Shown here one piece after another: positions 49,201-59,884 of a stretch of 64,000 nucleotides of DNA. The notes under the pieces are model-generated. The model did not search any database. It worked only from the letters and a program-made list of their open reading frames with translations, and was not told where the DNA came from. Source of the stretch: Zygnema cylindricum (lineage: Eukaryota; Streptophyta; Zygnematophyceae; Zygnematales; Zygnemataceae); NCBI GenBank assembly GCA_037447655.1, contig JBBHKE010003121.1:124001-188000 (forward strand), read 5' to 3'. Every line of letters starts with the position of its first letter. Position 1 is the stretch's first letter. Both the position numbers and the translations under genes were made by a program.

Positions 49201-50163
49201 TGTACTGCTATTACTGTTCAATTATTTTCGCCCTTTTAACCCATTTTTCTCCGTGCACACTTGTTCGATGATCAATCGGAAGGTTGCAATGGAAAGGTAA
49301 TATTCTAAATCAATGAAAACTGGACATGTGTGCACAAAAAAAAATTGCTATGCATGAATAGAAACACATTACTGTTGACTCATAAACAAAAAGTTTATTT
49401 TCTATGTGTAAATAGAAACAAATTACCGTTCGCAACCTTTTTGCTCCGTTCCGAGCGGCAATAAGATGAGCATCTTGTGCATTATTCCCTGTCAATACAA
49501 AAATTGACACAGGATCTCCCGTGTCCTGTTTCCGTTGTTGACAAACACAAGGATTCGACAAAATATTCTCGTCAGAATGTGATAAAAGGTCCTTCCAAGA
49601 CTTATGCAAAAAAAATTAACCATTGTTGAAAAACAAATCTAAGAGAAAAGTAGAAGTGGACGACTTGCAATAATCCCACAGCCAAATGTTCAAACATACA
49701 ACTTGATTCACATAAAGAGTCCATGTTCAAAATAAATAAATAAAAAGATCCGAGCTTTTAAAATAACGCTCCAAGTTTAATACCATATACGTTCGGTAAT
49801 GTAAACACTTCATAAAAAGCAATACTTTACAAAAATACATACACTACAGAAAAGAGGACTATCAACAAGCAATAAACCAGGGCTTTCAGAACAATCAACA
49901 GTTCTGAGAAGCAAACTCTATTCCATGGTTCAAAAATTAAAACCCCAAGAATAAATAAAAAAGAACCGGTACATTACAGAGAAACACTACCTTTGTTATG
50001 TCACTGATCTTCAATTATAGCATACAATTAGGGCTTCACAAACCTTGGCAGTTCCTTGATGATGAGTCCATGTGCCCCATGCGGAAGAATAGGCTTCTCC
50101 GATATTGTATGGAATGTCAGATTTGGCTGTATTAGAACCTAACACAGACCTTAAAAAATTCAT
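35545..50163 (-). CDS. SCYL1: SCY1-like pseudokinase with HEAT repeats (20 exons)
   Basis: This is an N-terminal kinase-like protein of the SCYL1 family, catalytically dead and linked in other eukaryotes to COPI/Golgi traffic and tRNA export. Exons (minus): 50163-50044, 49525-49427, 48221-48070, 46991-46919, 46055-45933, 45416-45308, 44301-44222, 43806-43725, 43217-43078, 41867-41757, 41297-41181, 40668-40579, 40170-40117, 39925-39851, 39571-39496, 38485-38386, ~38137-38067, 37684-37611, 37127-37006, 36194-35545; about 838 codons. The start is ATG MNFLRSVLG followed by IPYNIGEAYSSAWGTW. Pseudokinase blocks are LRHPNVLSFLHSAE, YYAWGLHQIAKAVSFL, CKL|VHGNICVDSV, QYKPLEVAKGDW and PYAIDSWGLG. The HEAT region has KDSVEKDNFFRKL and LLPQLASALEFG. 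The tail has DGWGNLDED, then SRIQAAQKRPVV, and ends in RG-rich sequence. All phases agree. Exons 46055-45933 and 46991-46919 show VHGN where active kinases have HRD, so no catalytic loop is present. Confidence 0.93.
36475..36850. repeat. A/G-rich tract with an exon-like Ser/Ala segment
   Basis: AAGAAG/AAAAAG-rich DNA in the last large intron of the SCYL1-type gene. Its end (minus, about 36870-36810) encodes LKTSVSAPTAASTSAA, close to TTVSAPAATLTSAATS in the exon at 37127-37006. It may be a decayed duplicate of that exon. The spliced frame works without it. Confidence 0.5.
36890..37300. repeat. CCCTCT and GGGAGA blocks flanking a SCYL1 exon
   Basis: A pyrimidine block (36890-37000) and a purine block (37128-37270) lie on either side of the exon at 37127-37006. 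They are mutually complementary, so the exon sits in the loop of a potential large inverted repeat. Confidence 0.9.
37776..37995. repeat. (ATTCTC)n hexamer tract
   Basis: CATTCT/CGTTCT/CACTCT hexamers for about 170 bp, then CCCTC-rich sequence, in a SCYL1 intron. It is a different hexamer from the CCCTCT family. Confidence 0.9.
42935..43030. repeat. (GTGAAA)n hexamer tract
   Basis: GTGAAAGTGAAA and GTGAAGGTGAAA units next to the donor of the SCYL1 exon 43217-43078. Confidence 0.9.
46098..46206. repeat. (GT)n with GCGT interruptions, then (GA)n
   Basis: GTGTGTGCGTGTGTG-type run followed by about 28 bp of GAGA, in the SCYL1 intron upstream (minus sense) of the exon 46055-45933. Confidence 0.95.
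47030..47340. repeat. CCCTCT/CCCTCGCC satellite, SCYL1 intron
   Basis: About 300 bp of pyrimidine hexamers with GC-rich CCTCGCC and CCCCGCC variants. All frames across it are compositional. Confidence 0.95.
48950..49120. mobile_element. MITE of a second family, TTA-flanked
   Basis: A 171-bp element with about 32-bp terminal inverted repeats. Left: GGGCAAATGTCCATTGTGAC followed by AGAGAGCCCTT. Right (reverse complement): GGGCGAATGTCCATTGTAAC followed by AGAGAGCCCTT. TTA is duplicated on both sides (48947-48949 and 49121-49123), as for PIF/Harbinger-type MITEs. It lies in the SCYL1 intron between the exons at 49525-49427 and 48221-48070. Confidence 0.85.
49192..49345. mobile_element. Decayed MITE, related to the copy at 63227
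   Basis: Shares GCTATTACTGTT, TTTTCGCC, TTCTCCGTGCACA and ATCGGAAGGT in the same order as the element at 63227-63439. The right end is eroded. It lies 70 bp from the TTA-flanked MITE, in the same SCYL1 intron. Confidence 0.55.
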
Positions 50164-51331
50164 GTTCACACTTTCCCCGGACTTCAAATGAAAGAGGGAA
50201 AAAAGAAAGCTTCTTAAGCGGAGAAGATTGGCTTAAAAATCCATCCACAGCACTGGTTTCTTTGGCATCACATGTAAAATAATCAGTGTACTGTAATTGT
50301 ATTACTGCATTGTATTGTATAGTATTGTGCTGCTGTGACGTATTGAAAATAAGAATTTGATCCAGCACTTTGCTGAATGATTTTGTTTTCTTTTTCCTTT
50401 TTTTTGTTTGTCAGATAAGAAAGGATTCATTAACTGCTGCACTGAACTAGGAGAAAGGAAGTAACCCTAAATTTGAAACACCTGATGCACATGAACGGTA
50501 CAGTGGTACTGTACTTATATGTACGGAAAACTTAACGGCCAACAGCAAGCTGGACGCACAAATAGTCAAATACTGGAATGCTTCAGTAGTTAAGCACCAG
50601 CCAAAGAACAAATAACGGAACAAAATCGTACAGTTTAGAGGACATTATTTGCGTCATGAACGGTGTCCACCATATTTGAGGACCGTACACCATATTCAAT
50701 CCCGCCGTACTGAAATCGTATAGCTGTACAGTCACTCACCGAAATACTTACAAAACGACGGCTAATTTCGTCCTTTACAACTTGTGTATAGCGTGGGTTT
50801 CAGTGCTCTTGTAGTTTGGTTTCGGTGTTTGTTTTTGTTTATTTTGTTGTCGTTGTTTTTGCTCTTAGTGTTGCTTAGCTTTTGCAGTTTTGCTACGTAA
50901 CTTTGAGTTTTCCAATTGTAGCCTTTAATGGTAGTGAACAATTTTCCATTTCAATCAAGTATTGTACTTAGATGGTTTAACCATCCCTGATTTGATAATA
51001 ACATCTTCTCACAAAATAGTACAACTAGAGAGTGATAGGCGGATACTCCGTACCTCAATTCTTGCTGGGAGTACAGTACTCTCCATACATTGACAAACAA
51101 AAGTAGCAAGCATCGCGATTTACCGATACATCTAGATCGATGTGGCTGGGCATCCACTTCTGTTCCTATCCACGGAGTAGAGTGGTTGATACTGTCCTAC
51201 CGTACAATCCAATTCGTGGTACAGCATTGCTATGCAAAATGGAAATTCATAGAATCAGAGAGTTGCTCACATGGAGGAGAATGGACAACAAAACATGTTT
51301 TGCTACAAGAAAAAATTGTTGTTGTCGTAGC
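50164..51331. other. Upstream region of the SCYL1-type gene
   Basis: 1.17 kb between the SCYL1-type start codon and the coding remnant at 51332. It should contain the promoter and leader of the pseudokinase gene. Short frames at 51090-51370 have no recognisable content. I see no clear TATA element at a sensible distance. Confidence 0.5.
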
Positions 51332-51751
51332 CTAAGCGGATTCCATTCTATCTTGAGTTTTCTCACATAATCTCACAATGCCCTTAGTAATAGTTTCATA
51401 TAAAACTCTAGGAAGATCCTTGACAATATTGTCGTCAAAATCCGATTGGGAATCATACTTACGTGCGGCGTTACATACTAGGTCGAGAATACGTGCAACG
51501 AGAGCCGGAAAGCCATTTCATCCCGTTCACGGTGGAGATTTTTGGATCTATAAACAAAAGCCTTTTGACGTTTTTTCTGTGTTATTCTACTCGCCTAATC
51601 GAGCTTCCTTGTCCACTTCTACCGCAAATGCAGACCTATTGTCCTTCAACAAACTCGTTACTCTATTGATGCATCGAGACTTAGGAGTAAGTTTGAACAA
51701 TGAATGTTTTAATTTAAAGTCTTTGACCCTCGAACGATATTCTTTGCTTGG
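51332..51751 (-). pseudogene. Unidentified protein-like remnant in three frames
   Basis: On the minus strand, three consecutive segments in different frames look like coding sequence. Segment 1, from 51751, contains YRSRVKDFKLKHSLFKLTP, CINRVTSLLKDNRSAF and VEVDKEARLG. Segment 2 contains KKRQKAFVYRSKNLHRERDE. Segment 3 contains ARILDLVCNAARKYDSQSDF, DDNIVKDLPRVLYETITKG and IVRLCEKTQDRMESA, followed by TAG at 51332. The shifts occur near 51594 and 51512, and no proper intron explains them. I do not recognise the family. It may be a decayed gene, an integrated element or coincidence. Confidence 0.35.
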
Positions 51752-53489
51752 TCAATTAAATTCCAACCTCGATTTCGTGGAGAGAGAGAGAGTTGAGAAA
51801 ATAAGTTAGCGAAGGGAGTGGGAAAAAGTGATGGGAATTGTGTTGCATTTATGCTTAAATTAAAATGTTTGTTACATGTTGTTTTTTGGAAAGCGTAGGG
51901 AACACGACAAAGCTTGTCTATTATTTGTTTGTAATTATTGGAACATAAAGTGTCTAGTTCTTATTACAAAAAATGGTTTGTCGGGGTTGAAATTAAATGC
52001 AAACTAATGTTTGACCAGTATTTGACCGAAGGGAGAGACTATTTTTTAGCAAAAGGGAAGAAATAACTTTTATTCTTCAAGGATGGGTCATAATTTAATT
52101 CTTTTCATATAGATAATTTCAATGAAAGGACTATTGGAAGCAAAAAAGAAAATCAGAAATTCCTATCTTGAAAGAGGGAACTTTTGCGATTAAAGATCGT
52201 ATATTGGTATCTTTTGTTGGTGCTTGTATGACAAAAACAGGTGGAATGATACAAAATCCATGTATTTTTTCCGTTTCCCTGTCAATAATAATGATTTTTG
52301 AAAGAATTGTAATTAAAGATAGTTAGAAGTTTTGATGGGATTTATTTCACACATTACGCTCCTATCTGTGTGTGAAAACCGTATTTACGATAATTTGGTC
52401 AGTATTTTTTCAATTTATCATTTTTCTCTGTTTTGGTTTGTATTTTTTAATTTATGTATTTTGGTCACGTGAAGTGGGAAAACCCATGAGCTCTTATGGA
52501 CACATGATATTTCAATAATAATACTCACGAGATCATATGTACCGAAGGTCTCATCAAAATATTTGAAAGGGTGAAATTATCAATTACTCACAAGGTCATA
52601 TATATCAAAGGTAAGGGTAACATATTTGAAAAGGTGAAAATATCATTTTTTGTGACCTGTTGGTGCATTAATGTGCCAATGAAAAAAATCGACCACATGA
52701 AATTTGCAGGCATGATTTTTGGACATTGGGCCATTTTACTACATAAAAACAATATTATATAACAATCATATATAAAAAAAAATACTTTTACTGTATTTGC
52801 AAAGAACATAAACATAATTGATCGAGACTTGTTTCGCAACACTGACATTGTGACAACAATCAAGGTATATAAAGTCTCAAAGATTATTTTACGAGAGGTT
52901 TTAATTTTTTCTCTTGCAAAAGAAAGTAACAATACAATTTATTATCGAGTCTTGTACAGTAAAACCAAAGGAAACTTTGTAGAATCGAGTATTGTATTAA
53001 AATATGTACTGTTTGAAATAAAATAAAAGAAAACTAATAACAAAACTTTCTATGTTCTGGCGTTCTACACTGAGCTATCTTCATATCCCTTCTTCACTCT
53101 AATTAATATCTTCACATCTCTCTTCTCCCTCAAAATTACTGTTTCATTATAGACTACAGTCAACACAGATAAACGTCGAGTATTTTTTTTTTTTTAGCTT
53201 TACAGTAATTTATGAACAAAACTTTGGTTGAATATACACAATAGATGACGGAGCTAGCTTAATTGAGAAAAGCCTATCGGGGTAAATTCGCAAGAAGCTT
53301 CAATATTATTCCATTTTCAGACCAGACAAAAAATATTATTTTCCATTTTCTTTTTTTTTACCAGTCTGGTTATTTTCTGGATAAACATACTTAATCAATA
53401 TTATTTCTTCGGGGGGTAAAATTTGAAGGCGATGAAGATAGTTCACAAGATTCCAGGACGTTTTTTTTTTTTTTTCCCTTTTTCGTAAC
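51752..53489. other. AT-rich intergenic region, nothing recognised
   Basis: About 1.7 kb of AT-rich sequence with short frames only. A poly-T/poly-A rich stretch lies at 53185-53480, next to the stop codon of the membrane-protein model. No transposon ends were recognised. Confidence 0.6.
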
Positions 53490-55636
53490 TCAGACTTCGT
53501 GGTTAACAATATTCTTGGGAGGTACTTTTGAAGGAGAGGGCGCTATTTCCGGATGTAAAGTATCACCAGGAGACGAATTGGAGACGGCACACATATTTCG
53601 TCTTTTTCCGTACCATACACAGATTATCGCTATAGTGAGTAAAATCAAACAGGCTCCGACGGCAATTCCAATATATATTCCAATTTGAAATCCACATTTG
53701 TTCATACAATTTGCATCGACAAATACATCTGCACAAATAAACGAACAAAACAAGAAAATTGTTAATTCAAGTTAACAATATAACTGTTAATTGTTTATCG
53801 GTAAGTTTTTTGTTAACCCAAGTTAGCAAGTTAATTGTTGATTTTTAATTAATATTTGTAATTTGTAATCGATAAAGTCAGTAAACCAATAAATCAAAAA
53901 CTAAGAGATTAATAAATTGAAGCATCAACAAATCAAGAAATCGATGTAAACAAGAAACTGAAAAATTGAAAAAAAAAAAAAAACAAAACATTGATAAATA
54001 GCGTTGCTAATCAAATCGTAAAACATAGAATCAGAAAACTTCCAAAAGAAAAGACGCACTAAGAGAACAAAAACGACAAAAAAAAAATGGGGACAGACAA
54101 AACTCAAAAGCAAAAACCATTTCCGGCGCAAAATCCAAAAAGTCAAACGGTTCAGAAAGTTTGGATTTACCGACTTCAAAAGATTGACCCCAAATACATT
54201 TAAAAAAAAAAAAAAAAAAAAAAACAACAACAACAACAACAGCGAATATTATAAAATAATACTAACAAACAAAATTAACATAAAATAAATGAAAAAATAA
54301 AAACTACTGCACCTGAGGAATCGTAACGAGCAATAAATCGGCCGCAACGAGTACCATAACTCTGAATGCATTTCTGCAAAAGGACAAAAAAAGGGTAAAA
54401 GACAAAAAAACTCCCATAAGATAGTAAAATAATAGTAAACATGCACACTCGAAGAGGGACAAGGAGAGGAAAGAGACCGAGAAGGAGATGAAGAAGGAGA
54501 CGGAGCAGAAGAAGACGGAGAAGAAGAGGGAGAAGGAGAGGAAGAAGGAGAAGACGAAGAAAACAGGAGGAGAAGGAGGAGGAGAGGGAGAAGGACAGGG
54601 AGAAGGAGAGGAGAGAGATGGAGAAGGAGAAAGAGAGGGAGAAAGGACGAAGGAGAGGGAGAAGGGGAGGGAGACGGAGAGGGAGAAAGAGAGGAAGACG
54701 GAGATGGGGGAGAGAGATAGGGAAAAGGAGACAGACAGAGAAGGAGAGGGAGAAGGAGAGGGGGAAGGAGAGGAAGGAGAGGGAGGAGGAGAGCGAGAAG
54801 AAGAGGGAGAGGGAGAAGGAGAATGAGAAGAAGAGGGAGAAGGAGAGGGAGAGGGAGAAGGAGAAGGAGAGGGGGAAGGAGAGGAAGGAGAGGGAGGAGG
54901 AGTGGGAGAAGAAGAGGGAGAGGGAGAGGGAGAACGAGAAGGAGAGGGAGAAGGATAGAGAGAAGGAGAGGGAGAAGGAAAGGGGGAAGGAGAAAGGAGA
55001 GGGCGGAAGGGAATGAGAAGAAGGAGGAAAAGGGAGAAAGATGAGGGAGAGGGGAGGGAGAGAAAAAGGATGGGAGGGAAGGGAGAGAGGGAGAGTGGGG
55101 CCAAAACAGAAAAATGATAAAATATGGTTCCGAAAAGCCCTTTCTTTATTTGTTTGCTCCATTTGCCCTCCCTCTCTCCCTCTTCATCATCCTTCCCTCC
55201 TCCCTCCTTCCTCCAAGGTTCCCCCTCCCTTCTCCCTCCCTTTCCCCCTCCCACTTCATCCCTCCCCCCGTCATCTCCCCTCCTCCCACCTGCAATGCCC
55301 CCTCCACTCCCTCCCCCTACTGTTCCCCCTGCCTTTCCTCCTCTCGTCTCCTCCCCTTTCTCCTCCTCTCCCTCCCTCCCCTCCTCCTCCTCCCTCTCCT
55401 CCCCCTCCCTCCTCCCACCCCTTCCTCCTCCGTCTCTCTCCCGCGTCTCTCTCCCTCTCCCTTCCCCCCTCCCCTTCTTCCCCCCAATGCCCGGCTGCCA
55501 CGTCATCTCCCTACCTGCAGTGCCAGCTGGCAGCTGCCAGTTGGCGACTCCCTGCGTGACACGTGTCCTCCAGCATCGCTGCATGCACGGCCAGAGGAGC
55601 CAGAGCCAATAGGAGGGATAGAGCACCTGCTGACAT
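53490..55636 (-). CDS. Small type I membrane protein, partial model; unknown function
   Basis: Two exons join cleanly. 54373-54313 (acceptor CTTTTGCAG, donor CTCAG|GTGCAG) encodes KCIQSYGTRCGRFIARYDSS. 53728-53490 encodes DVFVDANCMNKC, a hydrophobic transmembrane segment (IGIYIGIAVGACLILLTIAI), the basic stop-transfer KRR, and a Pro/Ser-rich cytosolic tail ending NIVNHEV. A likely first exon at 55636-55515 starts MSAGALSLLLALAPLAVHAA, a good signal peptide, and has a clean donor CTGCAG|GTAGGG. Its phase (2) does not fit the phase 0 needed at 54373. At least one further exon must then lie in the GGAGAA repeat between them, or the first exon is not part of this gene. Four Cys pairs would lie outside the membrane. 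No family recognised. Confidence 0.55.
54478..55080. repeat. (GGAGAA/GGGAGA)n purine satellite
   Basis: About 600 bp of purine hexamers with AAGGAG variants in the putative intron of the membrane-protein gene. The 440-codon minus frame that spans it (54304-55626) is compositional. Confidence 0.95.
55160..55492. repeat. CCCTCC-rich pyrimidine satellite
   Basis: About 330 bp of CCTCCC/CCCTCT lying 80 bp after the purine block and complementary to it. This makes a potential inverted repeat of about 1 kb. Confidence 0.95.
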
Positions 55637-55641
55637 GGAGC

Positions 55642-55642
<1 letters not shown>

Positions 55643-55672
<30 letters not shown>

Positions 55673-55700
55673 CCCCTGTCCTTCTCTCTCTCCTTCTCCC
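55643..55700. repeat. (CT)n tract
   Basis: CTCTCTCT run immediately upstream, in the minus sense, of the putative signal-peptide start codon at 55636. Confidence 0.95.
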
Positions 55701-56462
55701 TTTCCTTTCCAAGCTACAGGGTCGCACTCAAGTCTTAAATTTGACTGGACTTTTTTTTTTCTTGTTTTTCTTTTTTTTCTTTTTTTTCTTTTTTTTCTCA
55801 AAGTTCAATTTTCAAAGTCGCATTTAAAGTCAAAGTTTTTATTCTTTCTGCTTTTGATTTTTCCACACTAATTCGGAACAGAAGGAGATATCTAACCTTG
55901 ACTTTTAGGTCAGAGTTACAGTGTTCCACGAATGGAATTTAGTGCGCACGTTTTAGGCCTTTTGACCAGTTCTGTACGGAGGTTTGACACTTTTGTACGG
56001 CGGCTTGGATAAATGTACGGTGTTTTGAATATCTGGTACGGTTTCAGAAAAGTGGGAACGAGGACAGGATCATCCGCTGTCGTTTTCGTACTTTACTCGA
56101 TCTTTCGCAGTCGGAAGATTTCGAAGTGTCAGTTAAAATTGACGTCTGGAATGATTGTACATATTGTCGGTTGTGGAAATCGATGGGGTGCATGCATCAA
56201 TCGCTTGTGGCCAATGAGACGCGTGACACGTACTTACGTAAGGAAATTAGTTCCGTGTCGAATGAGATCTGGATTAGTGGATTGGATCTTGGATTCCGTG
56301 ACCGTACGTTTCTTTCGTTTAACTATTTGATGTTCAAAAAATCAATAATGTCGTGTTTTGGTACAAAAAATTAATAAAGGTTACTGCAAAAATTTTAACG
56401 CGGATTTTTTAGGCAATCTTCGGGGAGCAGATTGACGCGATGGCCGAGAAAACAACACGGTA
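55701..56462. other. Intergenic, nothing assigned
   Basis: Contains a TTTTTTCT-rich stretch at 55750-55800 and short plus-strand frames at 56013-56374 without recognisable content. This may be the promoter region of the membrane-protein model. Confidence 0.5.
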
Positions 56463-56652
56463 CACCTGAATCGCTATTAGTGTTGATGTTTATTTAGCCA
56501 CACTTGTCGGATTGTAGATCTGACGGTTGCGATTGAAAGATAAGGTTCTCAGCTTCCGATTGGCGGTCAAAAATTGAAAATCCGACAAGTGTGTACGGAG
56601 AAAATATGTTTTAAGTGGCGAAAAAAACATCGACGCTAATAGCGATACACGG
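56463..56652. mobile_element. MITE copy D (TA-flanked)
   Basis: Left end CACCTGAATCGCTATTAGTG; right end (reverse complement) CCGTGTATCGCTATTAGCG. TA flanks at 56461-56462 and 56653-56654. The 190-bp body also has an inner inverted pair: ACACTTGTCGGATTGTAGAT on the left and AAAATCCGACAAGTGTG on the right. Confidence 0.85.
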
Positions 56653-58517
56653 TAACAGTAACGTCGAGGATTCACCTTAGGGTTATAAACTCAGAATAGT
56701 GGTATTGCTTCTAAATCGCTAGTAGATGACGTGGCGACGTTTTAACCGTTAAATGTTTTAGCGTCAAGAGGAAAACATTCGTGTCAGCTACAGTACACGA
56801 CCCCAGGTTTGAAAAAGTAAAATTTCGGGATAGTGAATATAGTGATAATAACGACACACGAGTGGAGTTTTGTGAAGATTCTGTCGCGATTCTCCCAGTT
56901 TCAAGGAGTGTATCCGGAGCGTCCGATCAAAGTCATCCTTGCGTTTGCGAAATGCGATTGATTCCATCGGGGCGTGAGCTTCGAGGGCAAGGTTGCCACA
57001 CGTGCCGTTTCTACGCCGTCACAACTTCAACAGTGGCCGTGGATCTTCAAAATCGTCGACGAGATCGTCCGTATCTAAAGGAATAGCGCGATTTCGTTCC
57101 GTCCGATAGCGACGTTACACGCCTTTCCTCTGCTACACGTTTCGAAACAGATACCCTGCTCTCACACGTGTGTAATTCAAATATGGTGGAATTCAAGGTC
57201 AAAAGCGGTCAAACGCTGTGGTGTTTGAACTTTGGTCGTTTCACGATAGAAGGTACAGTACCCAATGGGGGTTTGCGTGTGCAACACTTTTTGACGTCCG
57301 CCCGAATGTAAAAATTTGACCTCGTTTTTGCTGACGTAAGCTGATGTCACGTCTCCTTTTGTTAATTTTCCGTGTCGGAGGTTTGGTAAGGAAATCAAGG
57401 GGAGTACACCGACCGTACATCATGTGTCGTTATTAGTGTTGACAGATGCACGGCACACGGTACACATTGTGTAGAGTTCATTCGAAGTACACCGAGCGTC
57501 GATGGCCTGACACGTGTCGTCGACCATAGCCTTACGCATTTACTAGTGGTAAGGCAAATTTATAGGTATTTCACTATTTTGTAATTTTCTATAGCAAAAC
57601 GACAGGTCCACCTGATTCCCCGCGGCTGTCAAGATCATCAAAGGTCGTGCAGCATTAAATTCACAATCATAGAATTTTCCAAAACCAGCGCTATGACCCG
57701 CTATTGGCCCAGTAGAAATGAAACCCAGCCGGAAATGAGCACGTGTCAGGCCCAAATCTGACATGCGAATCAGATCACATGTTTGTCACGTCAATTAGAT
57801 ATCTGTAACCGTGAATTGAAGATCTCGGCTATTTTGTACCGTAGATCTGTTCGATAAGCCACACTTGTCTTGTGTTGACTTGCACGACTTAAAAAATTCC
57901 GTGAAATGACGGCGCGACTATTATCTTCTGCCCACGTCAGCTAGTAGCTCCGCCGACATCCCCAGATTTAGCTGGACAGCGTCAGATCTTTGACAAAATC
58001 ATTGGAAATGGATGGAGGCCCTGCCAGCTTCTGACGACGGCCGGATTTCGGACGGTTATGACAGGCTGACCAATGCCGGCAGAATTAAATGCTTGCGAGG
58101 TGGCCTTATCCGTGAACGCAATCTCCAGTTAGATCGACAAACGGATTTTGTTTTGGAAAATCGGTTTTGGCGTATCGGAATAAAAGCGTCAGTTCTCGTT
58201 AGGCATATCGATTACAGTCTCAGTTTTTGTCGATATACAAAATTACAAATTGCCGAAATTTTTGGAAGCACCAATACAGATGTCACGCATTTTTCAGTCA
58301 GCAGTACGCAGTTCGAGACGTATACAACAACAGCAAACGATATGTCGATACGCAAACCTAGAAAAACGTTATATCGCAAAATATCGATTTTTCAGCATTC
58401 GATATTAGTAATGTTCCGATGAAGTGGAAAATATGTTCACAACTTCAAACAACCGGCGTGCCGTACACATGATCGTGGATTTGTTGACTTGGTTTTGTCG
58501 TTTTCTTATCACGGTGT
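56653..58517. other. Intergenic, no supported gene
   Basis: About 1.9 kb, more GC-rich and CpG-containing than the gene-bearing part of the window. Open frames at 56781-57086 (plus) and 58012-58422 (plus) have no motif I recognise and no splice-linked neighbours. Confidence 0.5.
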
Positions 58518-58905
58518 AAATTTAGTAGTGTTGGGTATCGGGTAAATTCATATCGCGACAGTTTCGATATTCGGTATATTGAATATCGATCGAGCAGACT
58601 CCTCGATATATCGTACCAGGACCAACATAAATCATCGCGATATATATCGCAGAAAATGGGTGTCCGTGCAATTAGAGTACAGAAAATCGTATGGTAAATC
58701 GTGCGGAAAATCGTCCCCCCTGTAGAAACTAATGGTTTTAAAGTATTTTCTAGGTCTGAATAGAAATAAAGAAGCCGAGGCAGTCTACGGTCGGTTGACT
58801 CACCAAGAAAATAAAAACGGCCAGTTACGGTCGGTCAAGCAAAAAACCAAAAAAAAAGAAAATCTTGTACTTTTCTTTTCCAACATTATTGTTCTTTGTA
58901 CTTTT

Positions 58906-59458
58906 GGTATCGTGGAAGTACGTGGCATCATGATAACTGTCGGAAAATTGACACGGTACTAACACTATTCATTTCGCGAATCTTACAAAAAGATAATCCA
59001 ACATTCATGCAATATGTACTCTTTGGCATCGTGGAAGTACGTGACATCATGATTAGCGTCGCAAATCTGACACGGTACTGTAGTAAGCTATTTATTTCGC
59101 AAATCAAAGGGAACGCGACAAAGCGTCGCAAATTTGACACGGTACACCGCCAATCGCTATTAGAGTCAAGGATTAAACAGCGTCAAAAAAAAGTAGCAAT
59201 ATTGATTCTAATTTAGTACCTGAGACGTGGCAGATTATGGTCCACCTACTTAAATAGCGATATTAATTGTATTTCAGGTTATTTTTTTTGAAAAAAGGGC
59301 ACCGAAATTGGCGTTATATACTCTAATAGCGATTGGCGGTGTAATACACTATTCATTTCGAAAATCTTAGGGAACGCGACAAAGCGTCGCAAATCTGACA
59401 TGGTAGTACAGTATTCATTTCGCAAATCTTAGGGAACGCGACAATTCGTAATTATTGG
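58906..59458. repeat. Direct repeats inside the hAT-type element
   Basis: TTTGGTATCGTGGAAGTACG with its downstream GTCGGAAAATTGACACGGTA at about 58901-58960 recurs, with changes, at about 59020-59080. A shorter unit, GGGAACGCGACAAAGCGTCG then CAAATTTGACACGGTA, is present at about 59110, 59372 and 59432. The last copy is truncated. Confidence 0.8.
59145..59341. mobile_element. MITE copy E with 22-bp perfect TIRs, nested in the hAT-type element
   Basis: The inverted repeats are identical over 22 bp (CACCGCCAATCGCTATTAGA and two more bases), flanked by TA on both sides (59143-59144, 59342-59343). It has the best preserved ends in the window. It is nested within 58526-59876, so it inserted after that element or was carried with it. 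Confidence 0.92.
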
Positions 59459-59730
59459 CTTATTCCGTCGTACATTGATTAATTTTGTATTTTTTCGGTA
59501 CGGGCGGGCACGGTTAGTCGCGAAAAATCAAGATTCGGTTAATTTTTTTTTAGTAAACGACGGTCGGTTAATGGTTAACAATTTTGGAGCGTGACAAAAC
59601 TCGGTCGGGCGTCGGTTACTCAGATTTTGAAAAAAAAAAAATGGTCGGTTATGGGTATGATTTTTTTTGACTATTGAGACCTCTGCCGCACAGTTAGAGT
59701 ACAGAAAATCGTATGATAAATCGTGCGGAA

Positions 59731-59792
59731 AGGGGGGGCTGGGGGGGGGGGGGGGGGAGGGGGCGGGGGGGGGAGGGGGGGGGGGGGGGGTT
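59731..59792. repeat. G homopolymer tract
   Basis: About 60 bp, almost entirely G with a few A/T/C. It could form G-quadruplexes, but its length and interruptions are not trustworthy in an assembly. Confidence 0.9.
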
Positions 59793-59884
59793 GGAAAAAA
59801 AATCAGAAAAACAAAAAAATACCTATAATTCGATATATATCAAATATCGGCTGTAGGTACTTGATACCCAACACTAAAATTTAG

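Larger units (their letters stand above)
58526..59876. mobile_element. Non-autonomous hAT-type element with perfect 8-bp TSD
   Basis: Ends are TAGTGTTGGGTATCGGG on the left and TAGTGTTGGGTATCAAG (reverse complement) on the right, sharing 14 bp. Both sides carry the same 8-bp direct repeat AAATTTAG (58518-58525 and 59877-59884). The CAGTGTTGGG-like terminus and 8-bp duplication are hallmarks of the hAT superfamily. The 1,351-bp interior has no transposase. It contains internal direct repeats, a nested MITE at 59145-59341 and a G homopolymer. Confidence 0.9.

Noticed and set aside
53925-54239. Leu/Phe-rich minus frame
   Set aside because: Derived from poly-A/T-rich sequence, with no splice or domain support.
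54304-55626. 440-codon minus frame of Ser-Pro/Arg-Glu composition
   Set aside because: It spans purine and pyrimidine satellites; only the short 54313-54373 part, in another context, looks like an exon.
56781-57086. 101-codon plus frame with Cys and Arg residues
   Set aside because: No motif or conserved block recognised; its length is within chance expectation for this GC content.
58012-58422. 136-codon plus frame
   Set aside because: No recognisable motif, no splicing partners, and it lies within repeat-rich intergenic DNA.
59731-59792. G-run as a regulatory G-quadruplex
   Set aside because: Homopolymer length and interruptions are likely sequencing artefacts, and no nearby gene would be controlled by it.
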